Shown piece after piece: positions 8,791 through 18,453 of a stretch of 64,000 nucleotides of DNA. Origin of the DNA: Flavobacterium taihuense (lineage in GTDB: Bacteria > Bacteroidota > Bacteroidia > Flavobacteriales > Flavobacteriaceae); NCBI RefSeq assembly GCF_019351435.1, contig NZ_JAHWYN010000015.1, positions 51,392 through 115,391 of the forward strand. Reading direction: 5' to 3'. The translations under genes were made by a program, and so were the position numbers. Position 1 is the stretch's first letter. Each line of letters begins with the position of its first letter. Below the pieces are notes generated by a model, which had not been told where the DNA came from, did not search any database, and saw only the letters and a list, made by a program, of their open reading frames with translations.

Positions 8791-10221
8791 ATGGAAATAT
8801 TTCACATTGGAGCAGAATGTTACCCCGTGGCAAAAGTGGGTGGTTTAGCCGATGTAATAGGAGCATTGCCAAAATATGAAAACAGCTCAGAAAATCAAGT
8901 CCGCGTAGTCATCCCTTGTTATCAAACGGCATTTCGATTAGAAAATGATTTTGAATGTGTTCATTGGGGCAAATTAAAATTAGGAAACTTTAATTTTCCT
9001 TTTAGCGTATTGAAAGAATCATCAAATAAATTAGGTTTCGAACTCTATTTAATAGAAATATTGGAACTTTTTGACAGACCCAATATTTATAATTACAGAG
9101 ATGATATAGAACGGTTTTTATCCTTTCAAATTGCGACATTAGACTGGATTTCAGGACGGAGTTCAATTCCTGATATCATACATTGTCACGATCATCATAC
9201 TGGTTTAATCCCTTTTATGAAAAAATATTGTCCAAAATATGAAAAGCTAAAAGAGATATCCACACTGATAACCATTCATAACGGTTTGTACCAAGGTATA
9301 TTTAGTTTTAATAAATTATATTATTTACCTGAATTTGATTTGATTCATGTAAGAGAATTAGAATGGGGAAATTGTATCAATTCCTTGGCCGCAGGAATAA
9401 AATGTGCCGATGAAATAACAACTGTTTCGCCAAGCTATCTCAATGAAATAAATAATTCGGATAATGGACTGGAGACATTATTTCAACAGGTTCGCCACAA
9501 ATCAAAAGGAATTCTTAATGGAATTGATATTGATGTTTGGGACCCCAATAAAGATACAATTCTAGATGTTAATTATTCAATAGAAACTCTGAACGAAGGA
9601 AAACAAAAAAATAAAGAGCAGTTGTGCGTGCTTTTCAATATCAATCCATCAAAACCGCTTTTTAGCTTTATTGGGAGATTGTATGATGAAAAAGGAGCTG
9701 ATTTACTTCCAAAGGTAGTTACATCAGCGTTGACAATATTTAAAGAAGAAATTAATATATTAATTTTAGGAAATGGCGATGTAGAAATAGAAAACCAGCT
9801 AACACAATTACGAGCTGTATTTGGTGGAAATTATAATGTTTACATAGGTTATAATGAAGAATTAGCCCATAAAACGTATGCCAGTTCCGATTTTATTTTA
9901 ATCCCATCACGTGTGGAACCTTGCGGATTAAATCAGATGTATGCTTTGCGATACGGAACAATACCAATAGTGAGAAGAACTGGAGGACTAAAAGACACTG
10001 TTACTGATTTCGAAAATAATGGAAATGGAATTTGTCATAATGAAGCTTCTGCTGAGGAGATTTGCAATTCCATACAAAGAGCAGTCGATTTATATAAAAG
10101 TAAAGACATTTTCAATCAAATTAGAATCAAAGGAATGAATACAAACCATTCTTGGCAAATTGTCAGCCAAGAATATATAGGATTATATAATTTAATTATT
10201 TCAAAGAGATATGAAAGCTAA
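8791..10221 (+). CDS. glgA: Glycogen (starch) synthase GlgA
   Basis: A GT5 glycosyltransferase that extends alpha-1,4-glucan from ADP-glucose. The 476-residue protein starts with a typical GT5 N-terminus containing G-A-E-C-Y-P-V-A-K-V-G-G-L-A-D-V, the ADP-glucose-binding K-V-G-G-L signature. The second Rossmann domain shows F-I-G-R-L-Y-D-E-K-G and the late S-R-V-E-P-C-G-L-N-Q-M-Y-A-L-R-Y-G block holding the catalytic glutamate. Its 3' end overlaps glgC by 11 bases, so glgA and glgC are translationally coupled. Upstream, a 188-base AT-rich gap separates it from the divergent hydrolase; I could not fix a promoter with confidence. Confidence 0.94.
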   Translation: MEIFHIGAECYPVAKVGGLADVIGALPKYENSSENQVRVVIPCYQTAFRLENDFECVHWGKLKLGNFNFPFSVLKESSNKLGFELYLIEILELFDRPNIYNYRDDIERFLSFQIATLDWISGRSSIPDIIHCHDHHTGLIPFMKKYCPKYEKLKEISTLITIHNGLYQGIFSFNKLYYLPEFDLIHVRELEWGNCINSLAAGIKCADEITTVSPSYLNEINNSDNGLETLFQQVRHKSKGILNGIDIDVWDPNKDTILDVNYSIETLNEGKQKNKEQLCVLFNINPSKPLFSFIGRLYDEKGADLLPKVVTSALTIFKEEINILILGNGDVEIENQLTQLRAVFGGNYNVYIGYNEELAHKTYASSDFILIPSRVEPCGLNQMYALRYGTIPIVRRTGGLKDTVTDFENNGNGICHNEASAEEICNSIQRAVDLYKSKDIFNQIRIKGMNTNHSWQIVSQEYIGLYNLIISKRYES

Positions 10222-11491
10222 AAGAAAAAAAGTTATCGCTATTATTTTAGGAGGCGGTCAAGGTTCAAGACTTTATCCCTTAACTGCAAGAAGATCAAAA
10301 CCAGCGGTCCCGATTGGTGGAAAATACAGATTGGTTGATATTCCAATTTCAAATTGTATGAATTCAGACATCTATAAAATGTTTGTGCTGACACAATTCA
10401 ATTCAGCTTCTTTGAATGCCCATATTAAGAACACTTACAACTTTAGTATTTTTAGTCAGTCATTTGTTGATATTTTAGCTGCTGAGCAAACACCCGATAA
10501 TCCAACCTGGTTTCAAGGGACTGCAGATGCAGTAAGACAGTGTATGCCGCACTTTTTAAACCACGAATTTGATTATGCATTAATTCTTTCAGGGGATCAG
10601 TTGTATCAGATGGATTTTAATGCAATGCTTGAGGCCCACATCGATGCCGAAGCTGATATTACTATTGCTACTTTACCTGTAAATGACAAAGATGCCCCTG
10701 AGTTTGGAATATTGAAAACCAATTCAGAAAGTTGTATTGATTGTTTTATAGAAAAGCCTGCAAAGGAGTTATTACCCGATTGGAAATCGGAGGTTAGCGA
10801 TGAGATGAAAAGCCAAGGAAAACATTATTTGGCTTCCATGGGAATTTATATTTTTAACAGAAAACTATTAATTGAATTGATGTCTAATCCAGAAACTAAA
10901 GATTTTGGAAAAGAAATAATCCCTCAGGCTGTTGGCAATAAAAAACTGCTAAGTTATCAATACGAAGGTTATTGGACAGATATTGGTAATATTGATTCCT
11001 TTTTTGAGGCCAACATTGGTTTGACAGATGATATTCCAAAATTCAATTTATTCGATAACGACAATAAAATTTATACTAGACCTCGTTTATTATCGCCTTC
11101 CAAGTTTCATAAAACAATGGTAGAAAGGTCATTAATTTCCGAAGGATGTATTATTCATGCCAAAGCAATTACCAAATCTGTTATTGGGAATAGATCTCGA
11201 ATAGGCGAGGACACAGTAATTCAGCACTGTTATGTAATGGGTAATGATTTTTACCAAAACATTGATGACATTAATGAAGATAACAAAAACGGAATACCAT
11301 TAATTGGTATAGGTGAAAGATGTTTTATAGATAATGCCATTGTGGACAAAAACTGTAGAATCGGTAATGATGTATACGTAAAAGGAGGCAAGCATTTACC
11401 CGATACATCAAACGAATTGTATTGTGTAAAAGAAGGAATTGTGGTAATCCGAAAAGGAGCTATAATTCCAAATAATTTTATTATAAAATAA
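10211..11491 (+). CDS. glgC: Glucose-1-phosphate adenylyltransferase GlgC
   Basis: GlgC makes ADP-glucose from glucose-1-phosphate and ATP, the donor for GlgA. The 426-residue protein has the nucleotidyltransferase domain (about 1-290) with L-G-G-G-Q-G-S-R-L-Y-P-L-T, the following R-R-S-K-P-A-V-P-I-G-G-K-Y-R-L-V-D motif, and G-T-A-D-A-V-R-Q. G-I-L-K and I-E-K-P lie in the sugar-phosphate region, and a C-terminal beta-helix domain carries the S-V-I-G-N-R-S-R-I-G repeats. Length is standard. It overlaps glgA by 11 bases. A 260-base gap with a large hairpin separates it from glgE. Confidence 0.95.
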   Translation: MKAKRKKVIAIILGGGQGSRLYPLTARRSKPAVPIGGKYRLVDIPISNCMNSDIYKMFVLTQFNSASLNAHIKNTYNFSIFSQSFVDILAAEQTPDNPTWFQGTADAVRQCMPHFLNHEFDYALILSGDQLYQMDFNAMLEAHIDAEADITIATLPVNDKDAPEFGILKTNSESCIDCFIEKPAKELLPDWKSEVSDEMKSQGKHYLASMGIYIFNRKLLIELMSNPETKDFGKEIIPQAVGNKKLLSYQYEGYWTDIGNIDSFFEANIGLTDDIPKFNLFDNDNKIYTRPRLLSPSKFHKTMVERSLISEGCIIHAKAITKSVIGNRSRIGEDTVIQHCYVMGNDFYQNIDDINEDNKNGIPLIGIGERCFIDNAIVDKNCRIGNDVYVKGGKHLPDTSNELYCVKEGIVVIRKGAIIPNNFIIK

Positions 11492-11543
11492 AATATCTGC
11501 TAATAAATAACGAAAATCAGATTTATTTCAACTTGAACTAGCT

Positions 11544-11586
11544 ACACCAAATAGGCAGTACAATTTATTGTACTTCGATTTGGTGT
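11544..11586. repeat. Hairpin in the glgC-glgE gap
   Basis: Outer arms ACACCAAAT (11544-11552) and ATTTGGTGT (11578-11586) enclose a second pair, AGTACAAT and ATTGTACT. No T run follows, so it may be an RNA-processing or attenuation structure rather than a simple terminator. The rest of the 11492-11750 gap is AT-rich with nothing else I can name. Confidence 0.6.
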
Positions 11587-11750
11587 GACTGGCTTTTAGA
11601 GAAAACACAATCAATAAGACAAAAGAAAAAGAGTTATTTCTTTAATTTGTTATGTAATTCATAAAAAACAAAGCTTATCGCATCAAATTAATATAATATA
11701 TATAATTTTTAAAATTAATTTTTGTAAATATTTAATATTTACTAAATTAC

Positions 11751-13706
11751 ATGTTCAATTTAACTAATACCATGCAGAACCAAACCCGTATAATTATAGA
11801 AAATGTCTTGCCACAACTGAATTGTGGTAGCTTTGCAATCAAAAGAATAATAGGTCAAAAAATACTTGTCTCCGCAGATGTTTTTTCTGATGGACATGAT
11901 GTAATTCAATGTTGTGTAAAATTCAAACACGAATCTGAAGCAAATTGGCAAGAAGTTCGAATGACACCCACTCATAATGACGAATGGTTTGCTGAATTTC
12001 AAGTTGATAAACAAGGGAAATACATCTATTTTGTAGAGGGATGGGTAGACTATGCATTGAACTGGCAGCATGGTACCGAGCGTAAAATCAACGATAATCA
12101 ATATGTTAAATCCGAACTATTGGAAGGTGCAGAATATGTGCGAGCCATTCTGAATACTGTTGATGCTTCTGAAAATGAGTACCTCAATCGACTCGTTTAT
12201 TATTTCGCAACAGAATCCGAATATGACAATGCTGTTCGAGAAACTACATCGGAAGAATTGATTCGAATTTTCAAAAAGTACCCAGTACGTTTTTTACAAA
12301 ATAAATCGATTGATTTAGAAGTATATGTAGATCGAAAAAAAGCATTATTCAGTACTTGGTATGAATTTTTCCCACGTTCAGCATCAGAAGAAGACGGGAA
12401 ACATGGTACTTTTAAAGATTGTGAAAAATTACTACCTCGAGTTGCCGAAATGGGATTTGACACACTCTATTTCCCTCCAATTCATCCAATTGGTGAAGTG
12501 AATAGAAAAGGTAGAAACAATGCCACCAATGCTGAATATGGTGATGTTGGCTCGCCATGGGGAATTGGTTCTCATCACGGTGGACACAAATCCTCCCATC
12601 CTGAATTAGGATCAATTGAAGATTTCAAAGAATTGGTTAGAAAAGCTCAAGATTTAGGAATTGAAATAGCGATGGATTATGCCTTACAAGCAGCTCCAGA
12701 TCATCCTTATGTAAAAGATTTTCCGCAATGGTTCAAATGGAGACCTGATGGAACTGTACAATACGCCGAGAATCCCCCTAAAAAATACCAAGATATTCAA
12801 CCTATTTATTTTGAGAGTTCGGACTGGAAAAATCTTTGGAAAGAACTATTGGATGTTGCTTTATTTTGGATTGAAGAATGTAATATCAAAATATATAGAG
12901 TTGATAATCCACATACAAAACCCTTTTATTTCTGGGGTTGGTTGATATCAGAAATCAAAAAGAAACATCCTGATGTTTTGTTTTTAGCAGAAGCTTTTAC
13001 ACGTCCAAAAATCATGAACGAATTGGCTAAACAAGGTTTTAGTCAATCGTATACTTATTTTACTTGGAGAAATTCTAAAAAAGAATTGACAGAATATGTG
13101 GAAGAATTAACCCAATCCGAACAAAAAGAATTTTACAGACCTAATTTTTGGCCCAATACGCCCGACATTAATCCTTTTGCGTTGCAAAATGGAAATGAAT
13201 CAGTGCATTTGCAAAAATACTTTCTGGCAGCCACATTAAGTTCAAATGTTGGAATTTACGGCCCTGTTTTTGAATATATGGTAAGTACACCAATGGCTCC
13301 TGGAAAGGAAGAATACTTAAATTCTGAAAAATACCAATGTTACAAATGGGATTGGAGTATTCAAAACAAACTAACGACCTTAATTACTAAAATCAATACC
13401 ATTAGAAAAGAACAAATTTCGTTGCAACAAACTAATAATATTGTTTTTTGCAATACCAATAATGAGCAAGTGTTGGCATATTATAAGTTTGATGATGATA
13501 TGCAAAATGAAACTTTAATGGTTGTAAGCTTAGATGCACATAATATAGGAAAAGCAATGATTCGAATTCCTATAGAAAAAATAGGGAAACAACACATTCA
13601 AGTATCAGATTTGATAACTGGAAATAGCTATTCATGGGATAATGAATGGAACTATGTAGAGCTTCCACCCGAATTACCTTTTCATCTATTTAAAATTCAG
13701 AAATAA
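11751..13706 (+). CDS. glgE: Alpha-1,4-glucan:maltose-1-phosphate maltosyltransferase GlgE
   Basis: GlgE (GH13_3) transfers maltosyl units from alpha-maltose-1-phosphate to the non-reducing end of alpha-1,4-glucan. In the 651-residue protein an N-terminal beta domain (about 1-115) precedes an (alpha/beta)8 barrel: F-P-P-I-H-P-I-G marks the barrel start, the nucleophile is about Asp385 in Y-R-V-D-N-P-H-T-K-P and the acid/base about Glu413 in L-A-E-A-F-T-R-P. The N-P-H-T-K-P motif is the mark separating GlgE from amylases. Start could be 11751 or the ATG at 11772. Its stop overlaps the maltokinase start by one base (TAATG), indicating coupling. With the maltokinase and glgB it forms the maltose-1-phosphate branch. 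Confidence 0.95.
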   Translation: MFNLTNTMQNQTRIIIENVLPQLNCGSFAIKRIIGQKILVSADVFSDGHDVIQCCVKFKHESEANWQEVRMTPTHNDEWFAEFQVDKQGKYIYFVEGWVDYALNWQHGTERKINDNQYVKSELLEGAEYVRAILNTVDASENEYLNRLVYYFATESEYDNAVRETTSEELIRIFKKYPVRFLQNKSIDLEVYVDRKKALFSTWYEFFPRSASEEDGKHGTFKDCEKLLPRVAEMGFDTLYFPPIHPIGEVNRKGRNNATNAEYGDVGSPWGIGSHHGGHKSSHPELGSIEDFKELVRKAQDLGIEIAMDYALQAAPDHPYVKDFPQWFKWRPDGTVQYAENPPKKYQDIQPIYFESSDWKNLWKELLDVALFWIEECNIKIYRVDNPHTKPFYFWGWLISEIKKKHPDVLFLAEAFTRPKIMNELAKQGFSQSYTYFTWRNSKKELTEYVEELTQSEQKEFYRPNFWPNTPDINPFALQNGNESVHLQKYFLAATLSSNVGIYGPVFEYMVSTPMAPGKEEYLNSEKYQCYKWDWSIQNKLTTLITKINTIRKEQISLQQTNNIVFCNTNNEQVLAYYKFDDDMQNETLMVVSLDAHNIGKAMIRIPIEKIGKQHIQVSDLITGNSYSWDNEWNYVELPPELPFHLFKIQK

Positions 13707-15331
13707 TGGTAGATAAAATTAACGAAGCCGAATATCAAAACCCATTTGTATTCCATACAGATTGGAAAGATGCTCTTGAAGACGAAAGTTTTATTAAAAT
13801 TTTCGCTTCCGATATTTTAGAAAATTACATTATCAATAAAAGATGGTATGGAGGTAAAGCCAGTACCTTAAAATATATTGAGATCGTACATTCTTTTAAA
13901 ATTTCTTCAAATGACAATACCTATTACGGCGTTTTACTAGAAGTTAATTTTAAGGAAGCATTTTACCAACATTACTTTATGCCTTTGGCGTTTATGTCTG
14001 AAGAAGATTTAGACACCAATACAATTATCGCTCCTGTAATTATGAATGAGCAAGAAGGCTATCTGGTCGATGCATTACATCAAGAAGATTTTAGAAAATT
14101 GCTTTTTGATAAAATTATTCATTCCAAAAAAAATGAAGATTCAACAGTTACCTTTCATAAAGGAAAAGCGCTGCACACTAAAGAGTATATTTCATCTCAT
14201 TTTATGGGAGTGGAACAAAGCAATACTTCCATAGTATACAATGACAATCTGGTTTTGAAAATTTTCAGAAGAATTTACATCAGTATGAATCCCGATTATG
14301 AAATTAGTCGTTTTCTTACTGAGAGAATGAATTTTAAACATTCCCCGGCATATACAGGAAGCATTAGCATAGTATCGTCCGACGGAAATATCACACTTGG
14401 TTTAATGCAGGAATTGGTTCCCAATCAAGGAGATGCATGGAAATATATGCTAGAAGAAGTTGATCGGATTTTTGACAATTTGAATACCAAAAAAATTTCA
14501 ATCGGTAAACTTCCAGATATTGATTTATTCAAAAGATTGAAATTAAACGATGTCCCTCACGAAATTATTGACTGGGCTGGATTAAATATTTTTCTAAAAA
14601 TTCAAACCTTGGCGACAAGAACTGCTGAAATGCATATCGCACTAGGAAGTGACATTCATGAAACAGCATTTACACCACTTACATATAATGGTGATTATTC
14701 CGTTTGGCTAAAAAACAGATTAACTTATCAGTTTCAAAATCGTTTGAATATTTTAGAAAACAATTTGCATAAATTGGATGGTTTAGCCTTAGAATTAGCC
14801 AATAAGTTTTTGGATCATAAAAAAGAAATTAGAAAAGCTTTCCTTGATTTTGACTGGACACAAATGAAATCAGAAAGGATTCGTATTCATGGCGATTATC
14901 ACTTAGGCCAGGTTTTAGTGAATGGTGATGATTTTTATATTCTTGATTTTGAAGGAGAACCCGAAAGTACTATTCGAGATCGAAAAGTAAAACAGCCCCC
15001 ATTAAAAGATGTCGCAGGAATGTTTCGCTCTTTCCATTATGCCATTTATGCCACTATCTTCAATAGTAATGATAAATATCCATATGAACAAAATGAACTT
15101 TTTCAAGCTGGAGAAATTTTATACAAATATTTTGTAGGTGTTTTTCTTAATACCTACACAGAAGTCGCTCAAGGGGGGAATCTAAATATTGGGTATCAAA
15201 AAGAAATAGATTTTTTATTACGATATTGTCTTTTGGAAAAAGCGATCTATGAATTGGGTTATGAATTAAATTCAAGACCTCGATGGTCTGTAATTCCTCT
15301 GAGGGGAATTGCCAGTATAATGAATTTTTAA
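13706..15331 (+). CDS. mak: Maltokinase (Mak/Pep2-type)
   Basis: Maltokinase phosphorylates maltose with ATP to maltose-1-phosphate, the GlgE substrate. The 541-residue protein has the Mak N-terminal cap (N-K-R-W-Y-G-G-K, about residue 45) and an aminoglycoside-phosphotransferase-like C lobe. The catalytic loop is I-H-G-D-Y-H-L-G-Q-V-L-V at about residue 394, and the metal-binding Y-I-L-D-F-E-G-E-P follows. It is somewhat longer than the roughly 450 residues of the actinobacterial enzyme. In many genomes this domain is fused or adjacent to trehalose synthase TreS, which supplies maltose; no treS is visible in this window. The start codon shares a base with the glgE stop. Confidence 0.9.
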   Translation: MVDKINEAEYQNPFVFHTDWKDALEDESFIKIFASDILENYIINKRWYGGKASTLKYIEIVHSFKISSNDNTYYGVLLEVNFKEAFYQHYFMPLAFMSEEDLDTNTIIAPVIMNEQEGYLVDALHQEDFRKLLFDKIIHSKKNEDSTVTFHKGKALHTKEYISSHFMGVEQSNTSIVYNDNLVLKIFRRIYISMNPDYEISRFLTERMNFKHSPAYTGSISIVSSDGNITLGLMQELVPNQGDAWKYMLEEVDRIFDNLNTKKISIGKLPDIDLFKRLKLNDVPHEIIDWAGLNIFLKIQTLATRTAEMHIALGSDIHETAFTPLTYNGDYSVWLKNRLTYQFQNRLNILENNLHKLDGLALELANKFLDHKKEIRKAFLDFDWTQMKSERIRIHGDYHLGQVLVNGDDFYILDFEGEPESTIRDRKVKQPPLKDVAGMFRSFHYAIYATIFNSNDKYPYEQNELFQAGEILYKYFVGVFLNTYTEVAQGGNLNIGYQKEIDFLLRYCLLEKAIYELGYELNSRPRWSVIPLRGIASIMNF

Positions 15332-15378
15332 TAGAAATAAGTTGATTACAATTTCAACAAAAAAATAAAAACACAAAA

Positions 15379-17286
15379 ATGAACAAAGTACAAACCTATT
15401 CGCTTTTTACAGATTTTGACATTGATTTATTCAAAGCGGGGAAACATTTTAGACTTTACGAAAAATTAGGCGCACATCTTATTGAAGTTGATGGAGTAAA
15501 AGGAGTTTATTTTGCTGTATGGGCACCATCGGCTAGAACAGTTTCCGTTATCGGTGATTTTAATTTCTGGATTCAAGGAGAACATGAATTGCAAGTGCGC
15601 TGGGATTCATCTGGTATTTGGGAAGGATTTATTCCTGGAATACAAAAAGGAACAACTTATAAATACAAGATACAATCTAATAACGGCGGAATAATTACCG
15701 AAAAAGCTGATCCTTTTGCCTTTTATTGTGAAAAACCACCACATACAGCCTCAGTTGTTTGGGGACTTGATCATAAGTGGAAAGATAGCAAGTGGATGAA
15801 AACCCGTAAAGAGCATAATGATCTAGATAAACCTTATTCGGTTTATGAAGTTCATTTGGGTTCATGGAAAAGACATGGTGAAGAGAATAGATTTTTGACT
15901 TACTTGGAATTTGCTGATGAATTGGTAAAATATGTAAAAGAAACTGGATTTACACACGTCGAGTTTATGCCGGTTATGGAATATCCGTACGACCCATCTT
16001 GGGGCTATCAATTAGTAGGTTATTTTGCACCAACATCCCGTTTTGGAGAACCTCAGGATTTTATGGTTCTAGTTGACAAATTACATCAAGCTGGAATTGG
16101 CGTAATTCTAGATTGGGTTCCTTCTCATTTTCCAGATGATGCTCATGGGTTAGGTTTTTTTGATGGTTCCAATTTATTTGAGCATCCTGACCGTAGAAAA
16201 GGGTATCATCCTGACTGGAAAAGTTTGGTTTTTAATTATGGTCGAAATGAAGTTCGTTCCTTTTTAATCAGTAATGCGCTTTTTTGGCTGCAACATTATC
16301 ATATTGATGGACTTAGAGTAGATGCCGTTGCTTCGATGTTGTATTTGGATTATTCCAGAGAAGAAGGGGAGTGGGAACCTAATATTTATGGCGGAAGAGA
16401 GAACTTGGACACTATTAGTTTTTTAAAAGACTTCAATGAGGCTGTTTATGCAAATTATGAAGGAGTGCAAACAATAGCTGAAGAAAGCACTTCTTTTCCA
16501 ATGGTTTCCAGACCGACTTTTATGGGTGGATTGGGTTTTGGAATGAAATGGATGATGGGTTGGATGCACGATACATTAGAATATTTTCAAAAAGAAACTG
16601 TTTATAGAAAATACCATCAAAATGATTTGACATTCTCGATGACTTATACCTATACTGAGAATTTTATGCTGCCTCTTTCACATGACGAAGTGGTTTATGG
16701 CAAAAAATCTATTCTAGGTAGAATGCCCGGAGACGAATGGCAAAAATTTGCAAATCTGCGACTACTATACGGCTATATGTTTACACATCCAGGAACCAAA
16801 TTATTATTTATGGGAGCGGAATTTGGACAAAGCAGCGAATGGAATTTCGAAAGCAGTTTAGATTGGCATTTATTGCAATATCCCTTCCATAATGGTATAA
16901 AATTAGTGATTACCAAGCTTAATGAATTGTACAAAACAGAGCCAGCTTTGCATGAAAAACAATTTAGTCAAGAAGGTTTCGAGTGGATTAATTATTCAGA
17001 TCATGAGAATGCAGTGATGTCTTTTATTCGAAAAGGAAACAATCCTAAAGATGATTTAATAGTTGTCCTCAATTTTACTCAGGTAGTACGAGAAAATTAC
17101 CGAATAGGTTTGCCAAAAGCAGGTAAACTTGTGGAAATTTTCAATAGTGATGACATTGACTTTGGTGGTAGTGGGATTAAAAATACTAAAAAACTAAGCA
17201 TAGAAACCAATCCTTATGATGGAAAAGAATATTCTACTGCTTTATTACTTCCTCCGCTAAGCGTAATCATTTTTAAAATATCATAG
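15379..17286 (+). CDS. glgB: 1,4-alpha-glucan branching enzyme GlgB
   Basis: GlgB makes alpha-1,6 branches in glycogen. The 635-residue GH13_9 enzyme has an N-terminal CBM48 domain (about 30-130, with F-A-V-W-A-P-S-A-R-T-V-S-V-I-G-D-F-N), then the barrel: V-E-F-M-P-V-M-E-Y-P, D-W-V-P-S-H-F-P, nucleophile Asp315 in G-L-R-V-D-A-V-A-S-M, acid/base Glu368 in T-I-A-E-E-S-T, and L-P-L-S-H-D-E-V-V-Y-G-K. It ends with a beta-sandwich domain. Only one CBM48 is present, so it is of the shorter branching-enzyme type. It is the last gene of the glycogen block, 47 bases after mak, and is followed by a terminator hairpin. Confidence 0.96.
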   Translation: MNKVQTYSLFTDFDIDLFKAGKHFRLYEKLGAHLIEVDGVKGVYFAVWAPSARTVSVIGDFNFWIQGEHELQVRWDSSGIWEGFIPGIQKGTTYKYKIQSNNGGIITEKADPFAFYCEKPPHTASVVWGLDHKWKDSKWMKTRKEHNDLDKPYSVYEVHLGSWKRHGEENRFLTYLEFADELVKYVKETGFTHVEFMPVMEYPYDPSWGYQLVGYFAPTSRFGEPQDFMVLVDKLHQAGIGVILDWVPSHFPDDAHGLGFFDGSNLFEHPDRRKGYHPDWKSLVFNYGRNEVRSFLISNALFWLQHYHIDGLRVDAVASMLYLDYSREEGEWEPNIYGGRENLDTISFLKDFNEAVYANYEGVQTIAEESTSFPMVSRPTFMGGLGFGMKWMMGWMHDTLEYFQKETVYRKYHQNDLTFSMTYTYTENFMLPLSHDEVVYGKKSILGRMPGDEWQKFANLRLLYGYMFTHPGTKLLFMGAEFGQSSEWNFESSLDWHLLQYPFHNGIKLVITKLNELYKTEPALHEKQFSQEGFEWINYSDHENAVMSFIRKGNNPKDDLIVVLNFTQVVRENYRIGLPKAGKLVEIFNSDDIDFGGSGIKNTKKLSIETNPYDGKEYSTALLLPPLSVIIFKIS

Positions 17287-17302
17287 ATTTAAAAAATAAA
17301 GT

Positions 17303-17352
17303 AACACCGATTCAATAAATATTATTTTTATTCAATAGGTGTTTTCTTTTTT
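17303..17352 (+). terminator. Terminator after glgB
   Basis: Stem AACACC..ATTCAATA pairing with TATTCAATAGGTGTT in part (outer AACACC / GGTGTT clear), followed by TTTTCTTTTTT. Confidence 0.7.
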
Positions 17353-17448
17353 AATAATAAAAGGAAAGTTGAAACTTTTAACTATAATTGTATAAATATA
17401 AAACGAATACAAAGTTGCATTTTTGTATAGATATTTAAAAATTAGATC

Positions 17449-18264
17449 ATGAAAAAATATTTATTAATGAGTGTAGTTGTAATTGGTTTATCCTATTCTT
17501 GCGCCACTAACCCGATTACAGGAAAGAAAGAACTTAATTTTGTTTCAAACAGTGAATTATTCCCATCTTCTTTTCAACAATATGGAACTTTTTTGAAGGG
17601 GAATAAAATAATTTCTGGAACTGCTGATGCACAAAAGGTAGAAACAGTTGGATTAAAGATTAAAAGAGCTGCAGAAAAATATTTAGCCTATCTGGGACAA
17701 TCTGGATATCTGAATGGTTATCAATGGGAATACAAGTTAATTGATAATAAAGAAGTTAATGCTTGGTGTATGCCTGGAGGAAAAATCGTTGTGTATTCAG
17801 GTATTTTACCAATAACTAAAGATGAAGCTGGTTTAGCAACAGTCTTGGGACATGAGGTTTCTCATGCCTTGGCAAATCATGGAGCACAAAGAATGAGTGC
17901 CTCACAATTACAAGAATTGGGTGCCGTAGGAGTTGCAGTTGCTACAGGTCAACAATCTGCTGAAAAGCAACAAATGTGGCAACAATATTATGGATTGGGT
18001 TCACAAGTGGGAGTAATGCTACCATTTAGCAGAAGTCATGAAAGCGAAGCCGATAAAATTGGACTTACTTTGATGGCTATTGCAGGTTACAATCCAGATG
18101 ATGCTATTGTTTTTTGGAAAAGAATGGCTTCACAGCCTGGAGGGCAATCACCACCGGAATTTCTTAGTACACACCCTTCTGATGCTACGAGAATGGCGAA
18201 TTTACAAGTATTGATTCCTGAAGCAAAAGCTACTGCAGCAAAAGTTAATGCTGCTTATAAATAA
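17449..18264 (+). CDS. M48-family metalloprotease, lipoprotein
   Basis: A 271-residue zinc protease resembling the LoiP/BepA group that handles misfolded outer-membrane proteins. The N-terminus is a lipoprotein signal with the cleavage cysteine in L-S-Y-S-C-A-T-N-P, and the following N-P-I-T-G-K-K-E-L-N-F-V motif is typical of this family. Zinc ligands are His135 and His139 in H-E-V-S-H, with Glu136 catalytic; the third ligand lies in H-E-S-E-A-D-K-I-G near residue 200. No acidic export signal follows the cysteine, so it probably faces the periplasm (inference). Monocistronic, with a terminator just downstream. Confidence 0.9.
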   Translation: MKKYLLMSVVVIGLSYSCATNPITGKKELNFVSNSELFPSSFQQYGTFLKGNKIISGTADAQKVETVGLKIKRAAEKYLAYLGQSGYLNGYQWEYKLIDNKEVNAWCMPGGKIVVYSGILPITKDEAGLATVLGHEVSHALANHGAQRMSASQLQELGAVGVAVATGQQSAEKQQMWQQYYGLGSQVGVMLPFSRSHESEADKIGLTLMAIAGYNPDDAIVFWKRMASQPGGQSPPEFLSTHPSDATRMANLQVLIPEAKATAAKVNAAYK

Positions 18265-18301
18265 TTATCAAGTTTAATTAATTGAGTTTTTAGAACTATT
18301 T

Positions 18302-18331
18302 AAGCTATTCTTTTTAGGAGTAGCTTTTTTT
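18302..18331 (+). terminator. Terminator after the M48 protease gene
   Basis: Stem around AAGCTA / TAGCTT with a loop containing CTTTTTAGG, then a T run, about 40 bases after the stop. Confidence 0.7.
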
Positions 18332-18453
18332 GCGAATCATATTGAAAACAATATTAGTAATAATTTATTGTTGAAAAATTAATGTATGAAAAAGTGCTGT
18401 TTTTGGTCATACCAACCAAAAAATAAATAAATTCGCAAATAAAAAAAAGATAT

